Shown one piece after another: positions 7,561 to 14,910 of a stretch of 20,707 bases of DNA. The notes under the pieces were generated by a model, which was not told where the DNA came from, ran no database searches, and was given only the letters and a program-made list of their open reading frames with translations. Every line of letters starts with the position of its first letter. Within the stretch, counting starts at the first letter, position 1. The DNA lies in the IMG/VR virus record IMGVR_UViG_3300011116_000737, positions 1 to 20,707 of that record. The stretch is one strand, 5' to 3'. Position numbers and translations under genes: made by a program. This DNA is from a virus.

Positions 7561-8550
7561 TTACTTGATGTTGTATTGGCGATACTGACGTGGTTGCCAA
7601 ACACTTGTAAAGCGAGTGTGTCCACCTGACCATTTGCCTTTGTTGTTTTGATCTTCTACTGTGTTCCAAGCATCATCAAATTTGGCTTTCCAGGTGGCAG
7701 CGTCTTGTTCATTGTGACGCTTTAGGTAGTATTCCATCAATGTGGCATACACATAGCCTTCTGGCCAAGTCTGTAGCACAGCATTTGACTGCACTGTCTG
7801 ATTGGTTATGCTCACATTGGTCACTGTGCCTGCTGTGGGTGTTGTGCCTCCAGTTGCAGTGAATGTGATACTGGTGTTGCCAGGAATAGTGGCCACAGTG
7901 TACACACCTGCTCCGCCGCCCAGGCTGCCTGAACCTGCTGTGGCTGTGATTTGATCACCCACAGTTAATCCTGTAGTGGTGCTCATGCCTGTGATTGTGG
8001 CTGTCCAAGGACCTGCACCTGATATTGAACCCACTGTGCCTGTTGTGGAGATCACAGTGTCATCAGCAGGAGCAAACAACAAGGGCCAGGCCTTGTAGTA
8101 GTACAAATTGATTTCAGCACCTTCACCAATCCAGGGCAGGAAGTGATACTTGTCAGCCACTTCAGAGAACTTGCCACGGATCACAGCAGGCACATTCACA
8201 GGAGAGAGATACAACTGTGCAATCATGCCTTGTGTGATGATGTCTCTGTCGCCAATACGATCATACACAATCCAAGGACCAGTTTGACTGTTTTGTTGTC
8301 CGCCAGGATTGCCTTGTTTAAAGAACAAAATGGGTTTGTTCATGTCTGCTGGAATAGGAATGTAACCGTTGGCATCAGCAATGCCAATATTTTCCACAGC
8401 ATAAGGATCACTACGCAGGGCAGGCAGTTCAACATTACGCATGTCTAGTTCAGCTAGAAAAATACACTGCTTGATTTCAGCGTCATTGGTTGAACCAGTA
8501 AAGTCTTTGATGTAGTCAACGAGAGCATCACCTGTGGGGATTACGAACAT
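7561..8550 (-). CDS. Head-tail adaptor/connector with an inserted beta domain (329 aa)
   Basis: It joins the portal vertex to the tail in short-tailed phages. The N-terminus has the adaptor layout: VDYIKDFTGSTNDAEIKQCI, LAELDMRNVELPALRSD, then YIPIPADMNKPILFFKQG and a helical segment with EGAEINLYYYKAWP. The C-terminus returns to the family pattern with AVLQTWPEGYVYATLMEYYL and DAATWKAKFDDAWNTVEDQN. Between these, about residues 167-250, is a Gly/Thr-rich beta insertion (GPWTATITGMSTTTGLTVGD ... GVYTVATIPGNTSITFTATG) that resembles E1 FCCH-like or Ig-like modules of aquatic phages. The start is an ATG 2 nt after the stop of the 195-aa gene, with AAAGG as ribosome site. Assignment as an SU10/P22-type adaptor rests on pattern and on its place between capsid and tail genes. 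Confidence 0.85.
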   Translation of the reverse strand: MFVIPTGDALVDYIKDFTGSTNDAEIKQCIFLAELDMRNVELPALRSDPYAVENIGIADANGYIPIPADMNKPILFFKQGNPGGQQNSQTGPWIVYDRIGDRDIITQGMIAQLYLSPVNVPAVIRGKFSEVADKYHFLPWIGEGAEINLYYYKAWPLLFAPADDTVISTTGTVGSISGAGPWTATITGMSTTTGLTVGDQITATAGSGSLGGGAGVYTVATIPGNTSITFTATGGTTPTAGTVTNVSITNQTVQSNAVLQTWPEGYVYATLMEYYLKRHNEQDAATWKAKFDDAWNTVEDQNNKGKWSGGHTRFTSVWQPRQYRQYNIK

Positions 8551-8552
8551 GT

Positions 8553-9140
8553 TTAATGGCCTTTAAAGAATCGTTGTTGTCCAACCTTGGTAGGATAAGG
8601 GACATCAACTGGGATAGGCAGTTTGCCGCCTGGATAGCACACGTACTGATTGTATTCTTTTTCAACTACCTTGTAAAACTGTGCTTTTAAATTACGATCA
8701 TGTTTGATAGCTGCCCAGGGCATGCCACCAAAATACTGATCACTGATACGGATGCTTACAACATTGGGCAAGTCCATCCATTTGTATGTTAGTTTGCCAT
8801 CATCGCCAATGGGTGCAAGTGGGTCATTGTGCCCAGCTTCCACTGCTTTGCGATATGCTTGACATCTGCGTGCCACAGCTTCTGCGTTCTTTTGCTCACG
8901 ACGGATGTAGAACTTGCCATCTTCACGACCAGTAGTGGTTATGATGTTTTGGCTGCCGCTTAAACTGGTGCGTTGCCAGTCGCCTTTCATGGCATTGTAT
9001 AACTTGTCGTTTTTCAGCAGGGTATCAGCTATGCCATTGTGGTTGGTTACCATGCCACCATGGTCTTGACGCCAGTAATCAAAATTCTTTTCTGGGTCAG
9101 CGTCGCTCAAATATTCGGGTTTGTTTAGATCATCACTCAT
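8553..9140 (-). CDS. Hypothetical protein at the head-tail junction (195 aa)
   Basis: I do not recognise this family. The protein is soluble and mixed helical, with no signal peptide or membrane segment. Visible features are an acidic N-terminus (MSDDLNKPEYLSDADPEKN), a basic middle helix (REQKNAEAVARRCQAYRKAV), KWMDLPNVVSIRISDQYFGG and a Pro-rich end (LPIPVDVPYPTKVG). It lies between the major capsid and adaptor genes and is the first gene of the tail block, so a virion-completion or connector role is possible. The ATG at 9140 lies exactly 5 nt after an ACTAAATA box. A GGAGG sequence lies 14 nt upstream of the ATG, on the far side of that box, which is rather distant for a ribosome site. Confidence 0.82.
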   Translation of the reverse strand: MSDDLNKPEYLSDADPEKNFDYWRQDHGGMVTNHNGIADTLLKNDKLYNAMKGDWQRTSLSGSQNIITTTGREDGKFYIRREQKNAEAVARRCQAYRKAVEAGHNDPLAPIGDDGKLTYKWMDLPNVVSIRISDQYFGGMPWAAIKHDRNLKAQFYKVVEKEYNQYVCYPGGKLPIPVDVPYPTKVGQQRFFKGH

Positions 9141-9145
9141 ACAAG

Positions 9146-9153
9146 TATTTAGT
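9146..9153 (-). promoter_or_regulatory. Candidate late promoter box ACTAAATA before the tail block
   Basis: The minus strand reads GGCACTAAATACTTGTATG, with exactly 5 nt between the box and the ATG at 9140. It follows the terminator at 9185-9206, as expected for a new transcription unit. The core is close to the T4 late promoter TATAAATA, and I see no matching -35 element. Confidence 0.5.
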
Positions 9154-9184
9154 GCCTCCTAGAAATACAGGGGTGAACTCAAGA

Positions 9185-9206
9185 CAAAAGGGCCGGAGCC
9201 CTTTTG
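9185..9206 (-). terminator. Intrinsic terminator after the major capsid gene
   Basis: CAAAAGGGC and GCCCTTTTG form a perfect 9-bp stem with a 4-nt loop. On the minus strand the hairpin ends in CCCTTTTGTCTT, a broken U-tract. It lies 26 nt after the capsid stop and before the ACTAAATA box of the next unit. Confidence 0.75.
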
Positions 9207-9232
9207 TTGGTTTGCATCAAACTCTACTGAGA

Positions 9233-10405
9233 TCAGTAAGAGTCGCCAGCTCCAAAGTTCACACGCTGAACGAATGTGCTTGGACGTGCACCGCTTACAG
9301 CAGCACCGCTTGCTGAGATGTTGTGTAGAACACCAACGCCTGCTGGGTTACGCACAATTAGCGTGCCTTCCATCAAGAACTGGTCTAAACTTGCATCTGC
9401 ATTTGAGAAAACTTCGTTGTTGGGACCTAGGTCACGCAATGAACCCCACTGCAACACATCTTCGTTCATGAAGTAGATTTGATCGCTTACGCCAGACTGG
9501 TCCATGATCCAAGAATCATAGATTTCGTATGTGTAATTGAAGTCGCCTTCATAAGTCTGAATTGTGTCACCACGCTCAACGTTACGACGGTTGATGCTGG
9601 TGTTGGAGTTAACGATGTTGTCAGAGATCATGGTACGCAGGCTAGTTGGAACTACCATTGTGCGGATCTTGGCATTGTAACGCTGTTCAGCAGTTGTTAC
9701 CAATTGCTTGTACAACACAGGCTGGAACAATTGGTTAACAAATGTGCCAGTATAGAACTCAGTACCATTAGCACTGATGTTCAAGTTACCAACGTTGGCA
9801 GTGCTGGAGTCAGAACTTGCGTTGTTGGTGTTGGTTGTGATGTTGGCTGTGCCACCGTTTGAAGGGTTAAAGCTGTGTGTGCCTGCAAATGCGTTCAGGG
9901 AACCCATACGACGACCACCTGTCTGACTTGTGCCAGGGTTGGTGATAGCTGTGCCTGATTGGCCTGAGTATTGTGTGCCGATTTGGTCAGCACGAACCAA
10001 TTGTTGCTCAACGTCGAACATGAGTTCGATCAGCTGTTTAACTTCTTGGTAGGCTTGTGGGTCGCCACCAGCCTGCATCACTGCACGAGCTGTTCCAGAG
10101 GCTGCAATAGTTGTCTGGAAAATCTGTGTGTAGTTGCCCAGGTTGTAACGTGAATTTGATTCAGCGTTGGCAGTAGAAACAGCAGCACCTTCTTGCACAG
10201 CTTGAGCTGATGGCAAGCGATAGATGTCGTCAGTCCACAATGGTAGCGTGGAGTTAACTTTACGCTTTTTGCTCATACACATGTTCAACACAGGTGTATC
10301 ATCTTTAACACGATTGGATACGTCTAGATCCAGATCCTTGACAACGATGTCACTGCCGTATGCTGTAGTACCGTTACCAATTTGACTTGTTGTAATTTCT
10401 GCCAT
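9233..10405 (-). CDS. Major capsid protein, DUF5309 / SU10 type (390 aa)
   Basis: It forms the icosahedral shell (HK97 fold in this family). The N-terminal segment is typical of SU10-like major capsid proteins: residues about 33-60 read VKDDTPVLNMCMSKKRKVNS then TLPLWTDD, followed by QEGAAVSTANAESNSRYNLG and YTQIFQTTIAASGTARAV. The middle (about 165-215) is a Ser/Asn/Thr-rich surface-type insert. The end has RTMVVPTSLRTMISDNIV and YEIYDSWIMDQSG, consistent with the family's C-terminal half. Length is normal. The start has a strong AAGGAG site and lies 24 nt after the scaffold stop. It is the second gene of the scaffold-capsid unit and is followed by a terminator, which fits high expression from its own unit. 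Confidence 0.92.
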   Translation of the reverse strand: MAEITTSQIGNGTTAYGSDIVVKDLDLDVSNRVKDDTPVLNMCMSKKRKVNSTLPLWTDDIYRLPSAQAVQEGAAVSTANAESNSRYNLGNYTQIFQTTIAASGTARAVMQAGGDPQAYQEVKQLIELMFDVEQQLVRADQIGTQYSGQSGTAITNPGTSQTGGRRMGSLNAFAGTHSFNPSNGGTANITTNTNNASSDSSTANVGNLNISANGTEFYTGTFVNQLFQPVLYKQLVTTAEQRYNAKIRTMVVPTSLRTMISDNIVNSNTSINRRNVERGDTIQTYEGDFNYTYEIYDSWIMDQSGVSDQIYFMNEDVLQWGSLRDLGPNNEVFSNADASLDQFLMEGTLIVRNPAGVGVLHNISASGAAVSGARPSTFVQRVNFGAGDSY

Positions 10406-10429
10406 TTTATTCTCCTTGAATGTTGGCTA

Positions 10430-11572
10430 TTATCTTCTGCCGCCGCGTATTTGTTGTAAACGCTGCACCAGTAAGTTGTCTCCGGCTTTTTTATCGCCGG
10501 CTTTGGCTTGTTCACGAAGTTTAGTCATGCCATCATCACTTGATCTACCACCAGTTGAGGCTCCTCGGCGTTGTGTCAAGGCTGCCATTGAGCTGCCTGC
10601 TGACTTTGTTGCAGATCGAGATCTAAACTTTAGACCATCTCTCACCAACGCTAATAAATTTTCATCTGAACTGATCAAATCAATGTTGGCAATGCCAGGA
10701 ATAATCTCGCTATGTGCTTGTGGCCAAATCTTGACGACCTTGTCACGCAGTTCGTTATAGACATATTCGTTTCGCAACTTCTTGTCCTGGAACGACTTAC
10801 GTGCAGAATCTAATCTTTCACTCACTTGATTTCTACGAACTTGTCGAAATTGATCCACTGCGGGTTTCAGTTGTCCAATAATATCTTGCTGTTGACGAAT
10901 GTATTGTTCATTCTGTCTCATTGACGCTTGTATCCTGGCTTGTTGTCCGGGATCTTGCGTTCTGGCAAGCTGTTGTTGGAACGTGGTCTGATAACCTTGC
11001 GTTTTCACAATCTCATTGTAGGCACCTTGCAAGCGTGGTTCTACCGTAAACTCCATAGCCAGTGTTAGTCCTTCTTGTTGAGCACGTTGGGCTTGAATAT
11101 ATTCATCAAACTCAGCTCGTTCAACTTTTAACTGGCGTGCTTCTTCGTGTATTGCTCCACCTTGACCTAGAATACTTGCGGCTTTTTTGGCATCAATTAC
11201 AACTTCTTTACCGTTCTTCATAAACTTGAATTTGGCATTGGGATTAGTCTCTGCAAATTCAATAAAGTCGATCAGGTCGTCGCTTGTGCTTTCTGTTGTG
11301 TCAGTGCTTACCTCTTCAGGGGCATCTGCTTCCACAGTGTCGTCTTGGTATTCTGTGTCGCTGGCATCAGCAACTTCTGGCTCTACACTCTCGTGGGCCA
11401 CAGGCTCTTCCGATCCTGTTGCAGTCTGCTCGGTAGCACGGATTAGGTTACGTTCTGTCTGCTCTCGCATGACGGCCATCTTCTGTGCAATTGAGTCCAG
11501 GCTAGGGACTGCTGGGTTGTCATTGGCCGTAGTCACTGGGTCAGGACTATTAGGCGTGATCATAGTTGTCAT
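10430..11572 (-). CDS. Putative capsid scaffolding protein (380 aa)
   Basis: The start is taken as the ATG at 11572, with AAGGA just upstream; a TTG at 11590 is also in frame but has no better site. The N-terminal third (about 35-95) is very acidic and low in complexity (ESVEPEVADASDTEYQDDTV). Next comes FAETNPNAKFKFMKNGKEVV and AKKAASILGQGG, a short folded segment I associate with phage scaffold-type proteins. A long Gln/Arg/Glu-rich coiled-coil follows (about 125-260: QARIQASMRQNEQYIRQQQD), and a basic tail ends in QQIRGGRR, which could bind capsid protein. The position directly before the major capsid gene, the helical composition and the charged ends all indicate an assembly scaffold. Assignment is by context and composition. 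Confidence 0.85.
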   Translation of the reverse strand: MTTMITPNSPDPVTTANDNPAVPSLDSIAQKMAVMREQTERNLIRATEQTATGSEEPVAHESVEPEVADASDTEYQDDTVEADAPEEVSTDTTESTSDDLIDFIEFAETNPNAKFKFMKNGKEVVIDAKKAASILGQGGAIHEEARQLKVERAEFDEYIQAQRAQQEGLTLAMEFTVEPRLQGAYNEIVKTQGYQTTFQQQLARTQDPGQQARIQASMRQNEQYIRQQQDIIGQLKPAVDQFRQVRRNQVSERLDSARKSFQDKKLRNEYVYNELRDKVVKIWPQAHSEIIPGIANIDLISSDENLLALVRDGLKFRSRSATKSAGSSMAALTQRRGASTGGRSSDDGMTKLREQAKAGDKKAGDNLLVQRLQQIRGGRR

Positions 11573-11619
11573 TAAAATTCCTTGTTTCAAATCGGGCCTT
11601 GCGGTTACCGTTGTAAGGA

Positions 11620-11627
11620 TATTTAGT
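11620..11627 (-). promoter_or_regulatory. Candidate late promoter box ACTAAATA before scaffold-capsid
   Basis: The minus strand reads ATAGACTAAATATCCTTAC in the 76-nt gap between the 113-aa gene and the scaffold ATG at 11572. It leaves a leader of about 47 nt that contains the AAGGA ribosome site. Confidence 0.55.
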
Positions 11628-11648
11628 CTATTTGATTAAAATACAAGT

Positions 11649-11990
11649 TTATTGAGTTTGATTGCTTTCCCACTCTATAATTCTATTACGCATCATCACA
11701 GCTCGTTTCAGGCTGCCAATAAATGCGTCAATGCCTGTAAGTTGATTGGCCACTGCTACTCTGTGTGCGTTGGCTTCATCTGAGTGGCTGGTAATTGTGA
11801 GCAAGATATCACTCATGCTGAATTTAAAGTGATGAACGAACAAGGCCAATTCACGGTTCTTTAACAGTGCTTCTGCGTCACTGCCGTACTTCTTGACCTG
11901 GTCCCGCTGTGCTGGTGTAAACTTTTTGTAGTTGTTTAGGTCTACTGTTAGTCGTGTGTTGTAGGCTTCTATAGTTGTGTCATCTATCAT
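11649..11990 (-). CDS. Hypothetical protein after portal (113 aa)
   Basis: Family not recognised. The protein is small and mainly helical, with no signal peptide or membrane segment. Visible segments are EAYNTRLTVDLNNYKKFTPA, DQVKKYGSDAEALLKNRELA, a hydrophobic middle (LFVHHFKFSMSDILLTITSH) and a C-terminal helix (GSLKRAVMMRNRIIEWES). The ATG at 11990 has a clear AAAAGGA site and lies 22 nt after the portal stop, so it is co-transcribed with portal. A 5-prime limit for the next unit is set by the ACTAAATA box 22 nt after its own stop. It could be a small head or assembly factor, but nothing in the sequence proves it. Confidence 0.82.
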   Translation of the reverse strand: MIDDTTIEAYNTRLTVDLNNYKKFTPAQRDQVKKYGSDAEALLKNRELALFVHHFKFSMSDILLTITSHSDEANAHRVAVANQLTGIDAFIGSLKRAVMMRNRIIEWESNQTQ

Positions 11991-12012
11991 ATCATTTCCT
12001 TTTCAAAATCTA

Positions 12013-14277
12013 TTACGAGTATACTTTTGGATCTCCGGCAGCCATGCTCATAAAGTCCAGTTGGCTTTCAGCGTCAGTGCCAGCAACTTCCATTTCAATT
12101 TGGCGTGCTTTGACATCGTTCAAATTGGCCACACTCAGCTTCTGTTTGTCTTCTGCTGATGGCTCCCGAGTTTTGGCAGCTTCTTGTGCTTGAGCAATCA
12201 TTTGCTTGACTTCATCATCGCTAGGCAAGTAGGTGTCGCAGTCTTTCACACCCAATTGATATAGTGTGTCAGCAAAAGGCTTCTTGACCTTTTTAAATAT
12301 GTCTGGTGTTAGTGTGCCTGAACTAACCATGCCTTGCACTGTGTTGTATAATTCTGTTTGCACCTTCTGAATGATCTGTGTGCGGGCTAGAGCGTTCTCT
12401 TCTGACATCATGCCCAGGGCCAATTCAATGTGAACCTGCTTGCGATCACAGAAGTTCATGTCATCCCAGGCTTGATAATCCAGGAAAATGGGTTGCTTGT
12501 CAGGATGTGAGCTGGCAGCCAATTTCTTCACACCATAATCATCACCATACTGGATCAGAGTTCGCCATGTAAGCCATAGTGCTTCTCTCAAGCCTTCGGC
12601 ACAGTTGCGTACTGTGTTGTCTTGAATGATTTGATTTGGTGTCAAGGCCATTTGTAGCTTCACGCCTGAATTGCCTGGGCTCATGACTTCAGGATTGAAC
12701 ACATCTTGTGGAGTGGTCATACCAATCATGGCCATTGTATCCTGCTGAATACGGTTCATGGCCACTTCTAAAAACTGCAAGTTGCCTGATGGTGGGGGAA
12801 CAGCATACACATCTGTGGCAGGATTGAATTTAGAGTCCAGGATAAAGATGGCAGCTTCGCCATCTTGCAGCATTTCAAAGTCCAGTTTGTCGGGTTTCAC
12901 ACCCAATCTTGGCGTTGCTGTCAAGAGGCCTAACTGTATTTCAGCTCTTGCGGCTGATGTTGCGTATTCCTGCATGGGAATAACTGACTCTGCAATGCTC
13001 ATTCCATAAAAGTTGCCGGGCAAGGGCTTGGGACACATGTTGGCCACAGGGATAAACTCTACTTCACGTGCGGAAATGATGTAACTGCCTGAATAGATCA
13101 GTTCCACAAGCTCTAGTTCTCCGTCTCCGTCAATGTCATACTTGTTCCATACTGTGACAATTGATACTTGTCTTGAGTCAGGGTCAGCTGATGCTGCTGA
13201 ACTCACTGGGATACCCATAACAGGCACTGAGTCTCTTGCGTGAATAGCCAAGTTGTTCAGCACTGATCCTGCTTGATACGCACCATTCATGTTGTATTCA
13301 GCATGCACTTCAAACTCAGCAAGGTCAATACCAGGATATAGTTCTGTTGCTTCTTGTATGGTCATGGGATCATAGTAACCACAGAAAGGTTGCTCACGCA
13401 TTTCAGGCACAGTGGGATCACAAATCCAGTAGTGCTGTGCAATAGGGTGAAACTTGATGTTGATGTTGTAGCCTGTTAGTTTGTATTTGGCCGAATAGAT
13501 GGTGTTTCTTGCAATTGCGTCATCCAAGACTGATTGTTCAGCGTCTAACATGGCACCTGGCTGGTCCATGGGCTCGTCTTGTTCTTCAGGATCCTGGGGC
13601 AAATTGTTTACAAACTGGTCCAGTTGTTCTTCACTTATGGCAGCACGTTCAGAGCCTAGGTTCTGTTGTATTTCTGCCAGTGCTGTCTGCAGGTCCACAC
13701 TGACTCTACGACGGCTTTGTCGCATGGCAACAAGGCCTGAATCAGCTGCTTGTTGTTCAAATGCTGTGAGCTGGTCTGCTGTGCCTTCTGTTGTGACATA
13801 ACGCACAATGGGTTCACGCACAGGCTTGATCATCATCATGCCATTTTTGTGCATGGCTGAATCCATCACCCAGCGTTCCATGATAAAGTGCGGGTCATTC
13901 ATTTGGTTAACAACTTTTGACACCATCTCAGTGGCTTGTCGTGCTGCGTATTCATCTTCTTCTGAATCAGGCACAAACTCAAAGTTGATTTCACCGTTGG
14001 GCACCAGTCCTTTGGTAATCACAGCAGTGGCATAATCCACAGCAGGCTTTACTGATGGGTGAATATAATCTATGCCGTTTACAGGAGCTGTAGAGTCTGT
14101 CACAGCCAACACCAAGTAATGGTAATCACTGGCACGGTTCACAGCATTCTTGGTGCCTAGGTAGCGTAGATATGAAGCCATCTTCACATCCATTTGATTC
14201 TTCATACGAACAAGATTAGCGTTGAGTCTGCGATTTTGATTGATCTTGTCAATGGGTATATTTTTAATGTCTAGCAT
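12013..14277 (-). CDS. Portal protein, P22/SU10 type (754 aa)
   Basis: It forms the dodecameric vertex ring through which DNA is packaged and ejected, and it binds terminase and adaptor. Length is close to the large P22-type portals. The family layout is visible: an N-terminal helical region (RMKNQMDVKMASYLRYLG), HPSVKPAVDYATAVITKGL near 73-91, MERWVMDSAMHKNGMMMIKP near 133-152, then an acidic insert (about 215-245, NLPQDPEEQDEPMDQPG). The portal-type strand pair VSIVTVWNKYDIDGDGELEL is near 371-390, followed by FYGMSIAESVIPMQEY near 423-438, and DTMAMIGMTTPQDVF in the core. The C-terminus is helical and charged (DDEVKQMIAQAQEAAK), like the barrel region. The start is preceded by GAGGA and lies 23 nt after an ACTAAATA box. 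Confidence 0.92.
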   Translation of the reverse strand: MLDIKNIPIDKINQNRRLNANLVRMKNQMDVKMASYLRYLGTKNAVNRASDYHYLVLAVTDSTAPVNGIDYIHPSVKPAVDYATAVITKGLVPNGEINFEFVPDSEEDEYAARQATEMVSKVVNQMNDPHFIMERWVMDSAMHKNGMMMIKPVREPIVRYVTTEGTADQLTAFEQQAADSGLVAMRQSRRRVSVDLQTALAEIQQNLGSERAAISEEQLDQFVNNLPQDPEEQDEPMDQPGAMLDAEQSVLDDAIARNTIYSAKYKLTGYNINIKFHPIAQHYWICDPTVPEMREQPFCGYYDPMTIQEATELYPGIDLAEFEVHAEYNMNGAYQAGSVLNNLAIHARDSVPVMGIPVSSAASADPDSRQVSIVTVWNKYDIDGDGELELVELIYSGSYIISAREVEFIPVANMCPKPLPGNFYGMSIAESVIPMQEYATSAARAEIQLGLLTATPRLGVKPDKLDFEMLQDGEAAIFILDSKFNPATDVYAVPPPSGNLQFLEVAMNRIQQDTMAMIGMTTPQDVFNPEVMSPGNSGVKLQMALTPNQIIQDNTVRNCAEGLREALWLTWRTLIQYGDDYGVKKLAASSHPDKQPIFLDYQAWDDMNFCDRKQVHIELALGMMSEENALARTQIIQKVQTELYNTVQGMVSSGTLTPDIFKKVKKPFADTLYQLGVKDCDTYLPSDDEVKQMIAQAQEAAKTREPSAEDKQKLSVANLNDVKARQIEMEVAGTDAESQLDFMSMAAGDPKVYS

Positions 14278-14300
14278 TTAGAGGGGTCCTCAGGATACAT

Positions 14301-14308
14301 TATTTAGT
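14301..14308 (-). promoter_or_regulatory. Candidate late promoter box ACTAAATA before portal
   Basis: The minus strand reads ATACCACTAAATAATGTATC in the 52-nt gap before portal. The box lies 23 nt upstream of the portal ATG, leaving room for the GAGGA site in the leader. No -35-like partner is evident. Confidence 0.55.
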
Positions 14309-14329
14309 GGTATCGCGAAAAGCCAGGGT

Positions 14330-14551
14330 TTACTGAGTAATAATTGTGGGTGTGGGGTCAGGATCAGCTGCCATGCAAGCACGACACTGTTCACCAAAGT
14401 CTTCTATCTCTAGTGGTTCAATTGTTAATTTTACGCCATTGCCATCAGCAAGGTCCACAAGGGCAAGAGCATGACGATGACACAACAGCATCAAGCGTGT
14501 GCCTAGGAATAGTCTTGCTGTGGCAAAAGTGTCTGGGTTGGGTGTGGTCAT
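14330..14551 (-). CDS. Small hypothetical protein (73 aa)
   Basis: Family not recognised. The ATG at 14551 overlaps the TGA of the upstream gene (ATGA), which favours it; an ATG at 14575 would add 8 residues and overlap more. The protein has a helical middle (LFLGTRLMLLCHRHALALVD), a strand-like KLTIEPLEI, and an end with EQCRACMAADPDPTPTIITQ. The CRAC pair is too isolated to call a zinc site. It is the last gene of the packaging block, just before the portal promoter box. Confidence 0.65.
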   Translation of the reverse strand: MTTPNPDTFATARLFLGTRLMLLCHRHALALVDLADGNGVKLTIEPLEIEDFGEQCRACMAADPDPTPTIITQ

Positions 14552-14910
14552 GGTGTGGCTGTTCTTCCTGCCCATTTAAGCACAAACATTGTTTTTTCAG
14601 CACAGGCTTCAGGCCACATGCGGTCAGCAAATTCTTCTGCGTTTCGGCAAGGTGTGCCAGCAAACACCCAGTCTGGTCTGGGATTGTGCTGTTGAGCATA
14701 ACCGCCATGAGGCAGGCCCAGCAGGTGATTGTTGTATTGCTGTGCTGACATCTGCTGTGCCAATCCTGCGTTTGAGCCTGCAATAGCACCCTGCTGATAT
14801 GCTGAGTAGGCTTGCGTAAATGCTGTGTTTGCTGACTGTTGTGCAGCTGGTGATGTCAAGTTGCTGGAGGCATTGACTTGACCAAATATCATGTTGTAAA
14901 GTGATTGCAT
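14548..14910 (-). CDS. Ala/Gln-rich hypothetical protein (120 aa)
   Basis: Family not recognised. The ATG at 14910 shares one base with the terminase stop (TAATG), so it is probably translated by coupling; a longer frame from 14940 lies inside the terminase gene and is not needed. Residues 1-12 are hydrophobic (MQSLYNMIFGQV), followed by an Ala/Gln/Ser-rich helix-forming stretch (SAYQQGAIAGSNAGLAQQMS). The C-terminal 50 residues look folded, with PDWVFAGTPCRNAEEFADRM and TMFVLKWAGR. It could be a small virion or packaging accessory protein lying between terminase and portal. The hydrophobic start is too short for a confident membrane call. Confidence 0.72.
   Translation of the reverse strand: MQSLYNMIFGQVNASSNLTSPAAQQSANTAFTQAYSAYQQGAIAGSNAGLAQQMSAQQYNNHLLGLPHGGYAQQHNPRPDWVFAGTPCRNAEEFADRMWPEACAEKTMFVLKWAGRTATP

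Noticed and set aside
7553-7669. N-terminal extension of the fibre gene by 39 residues
   Set aside because: It lies inside the adaptor gene, is Gln/Arg/Cys-rich unlike the fibre, and lacks a ribosome site. The ATG at 7552 has one.
11598-11619. Hairpin in the leader of the scaffold gene as a terminator or switch
   Set aside because: The stem is interrupted (CCTT/AAGG and CGG/CCG with unpaired bases) and has no U-tract. It may have minor effects only.
14552-14575. Upstream ATG start for the 73-aa gene
   Set aside because: The ATGA overlap at 14551 is the typical coupling arrangement in this window. The earlier ATG cannot be excluded.
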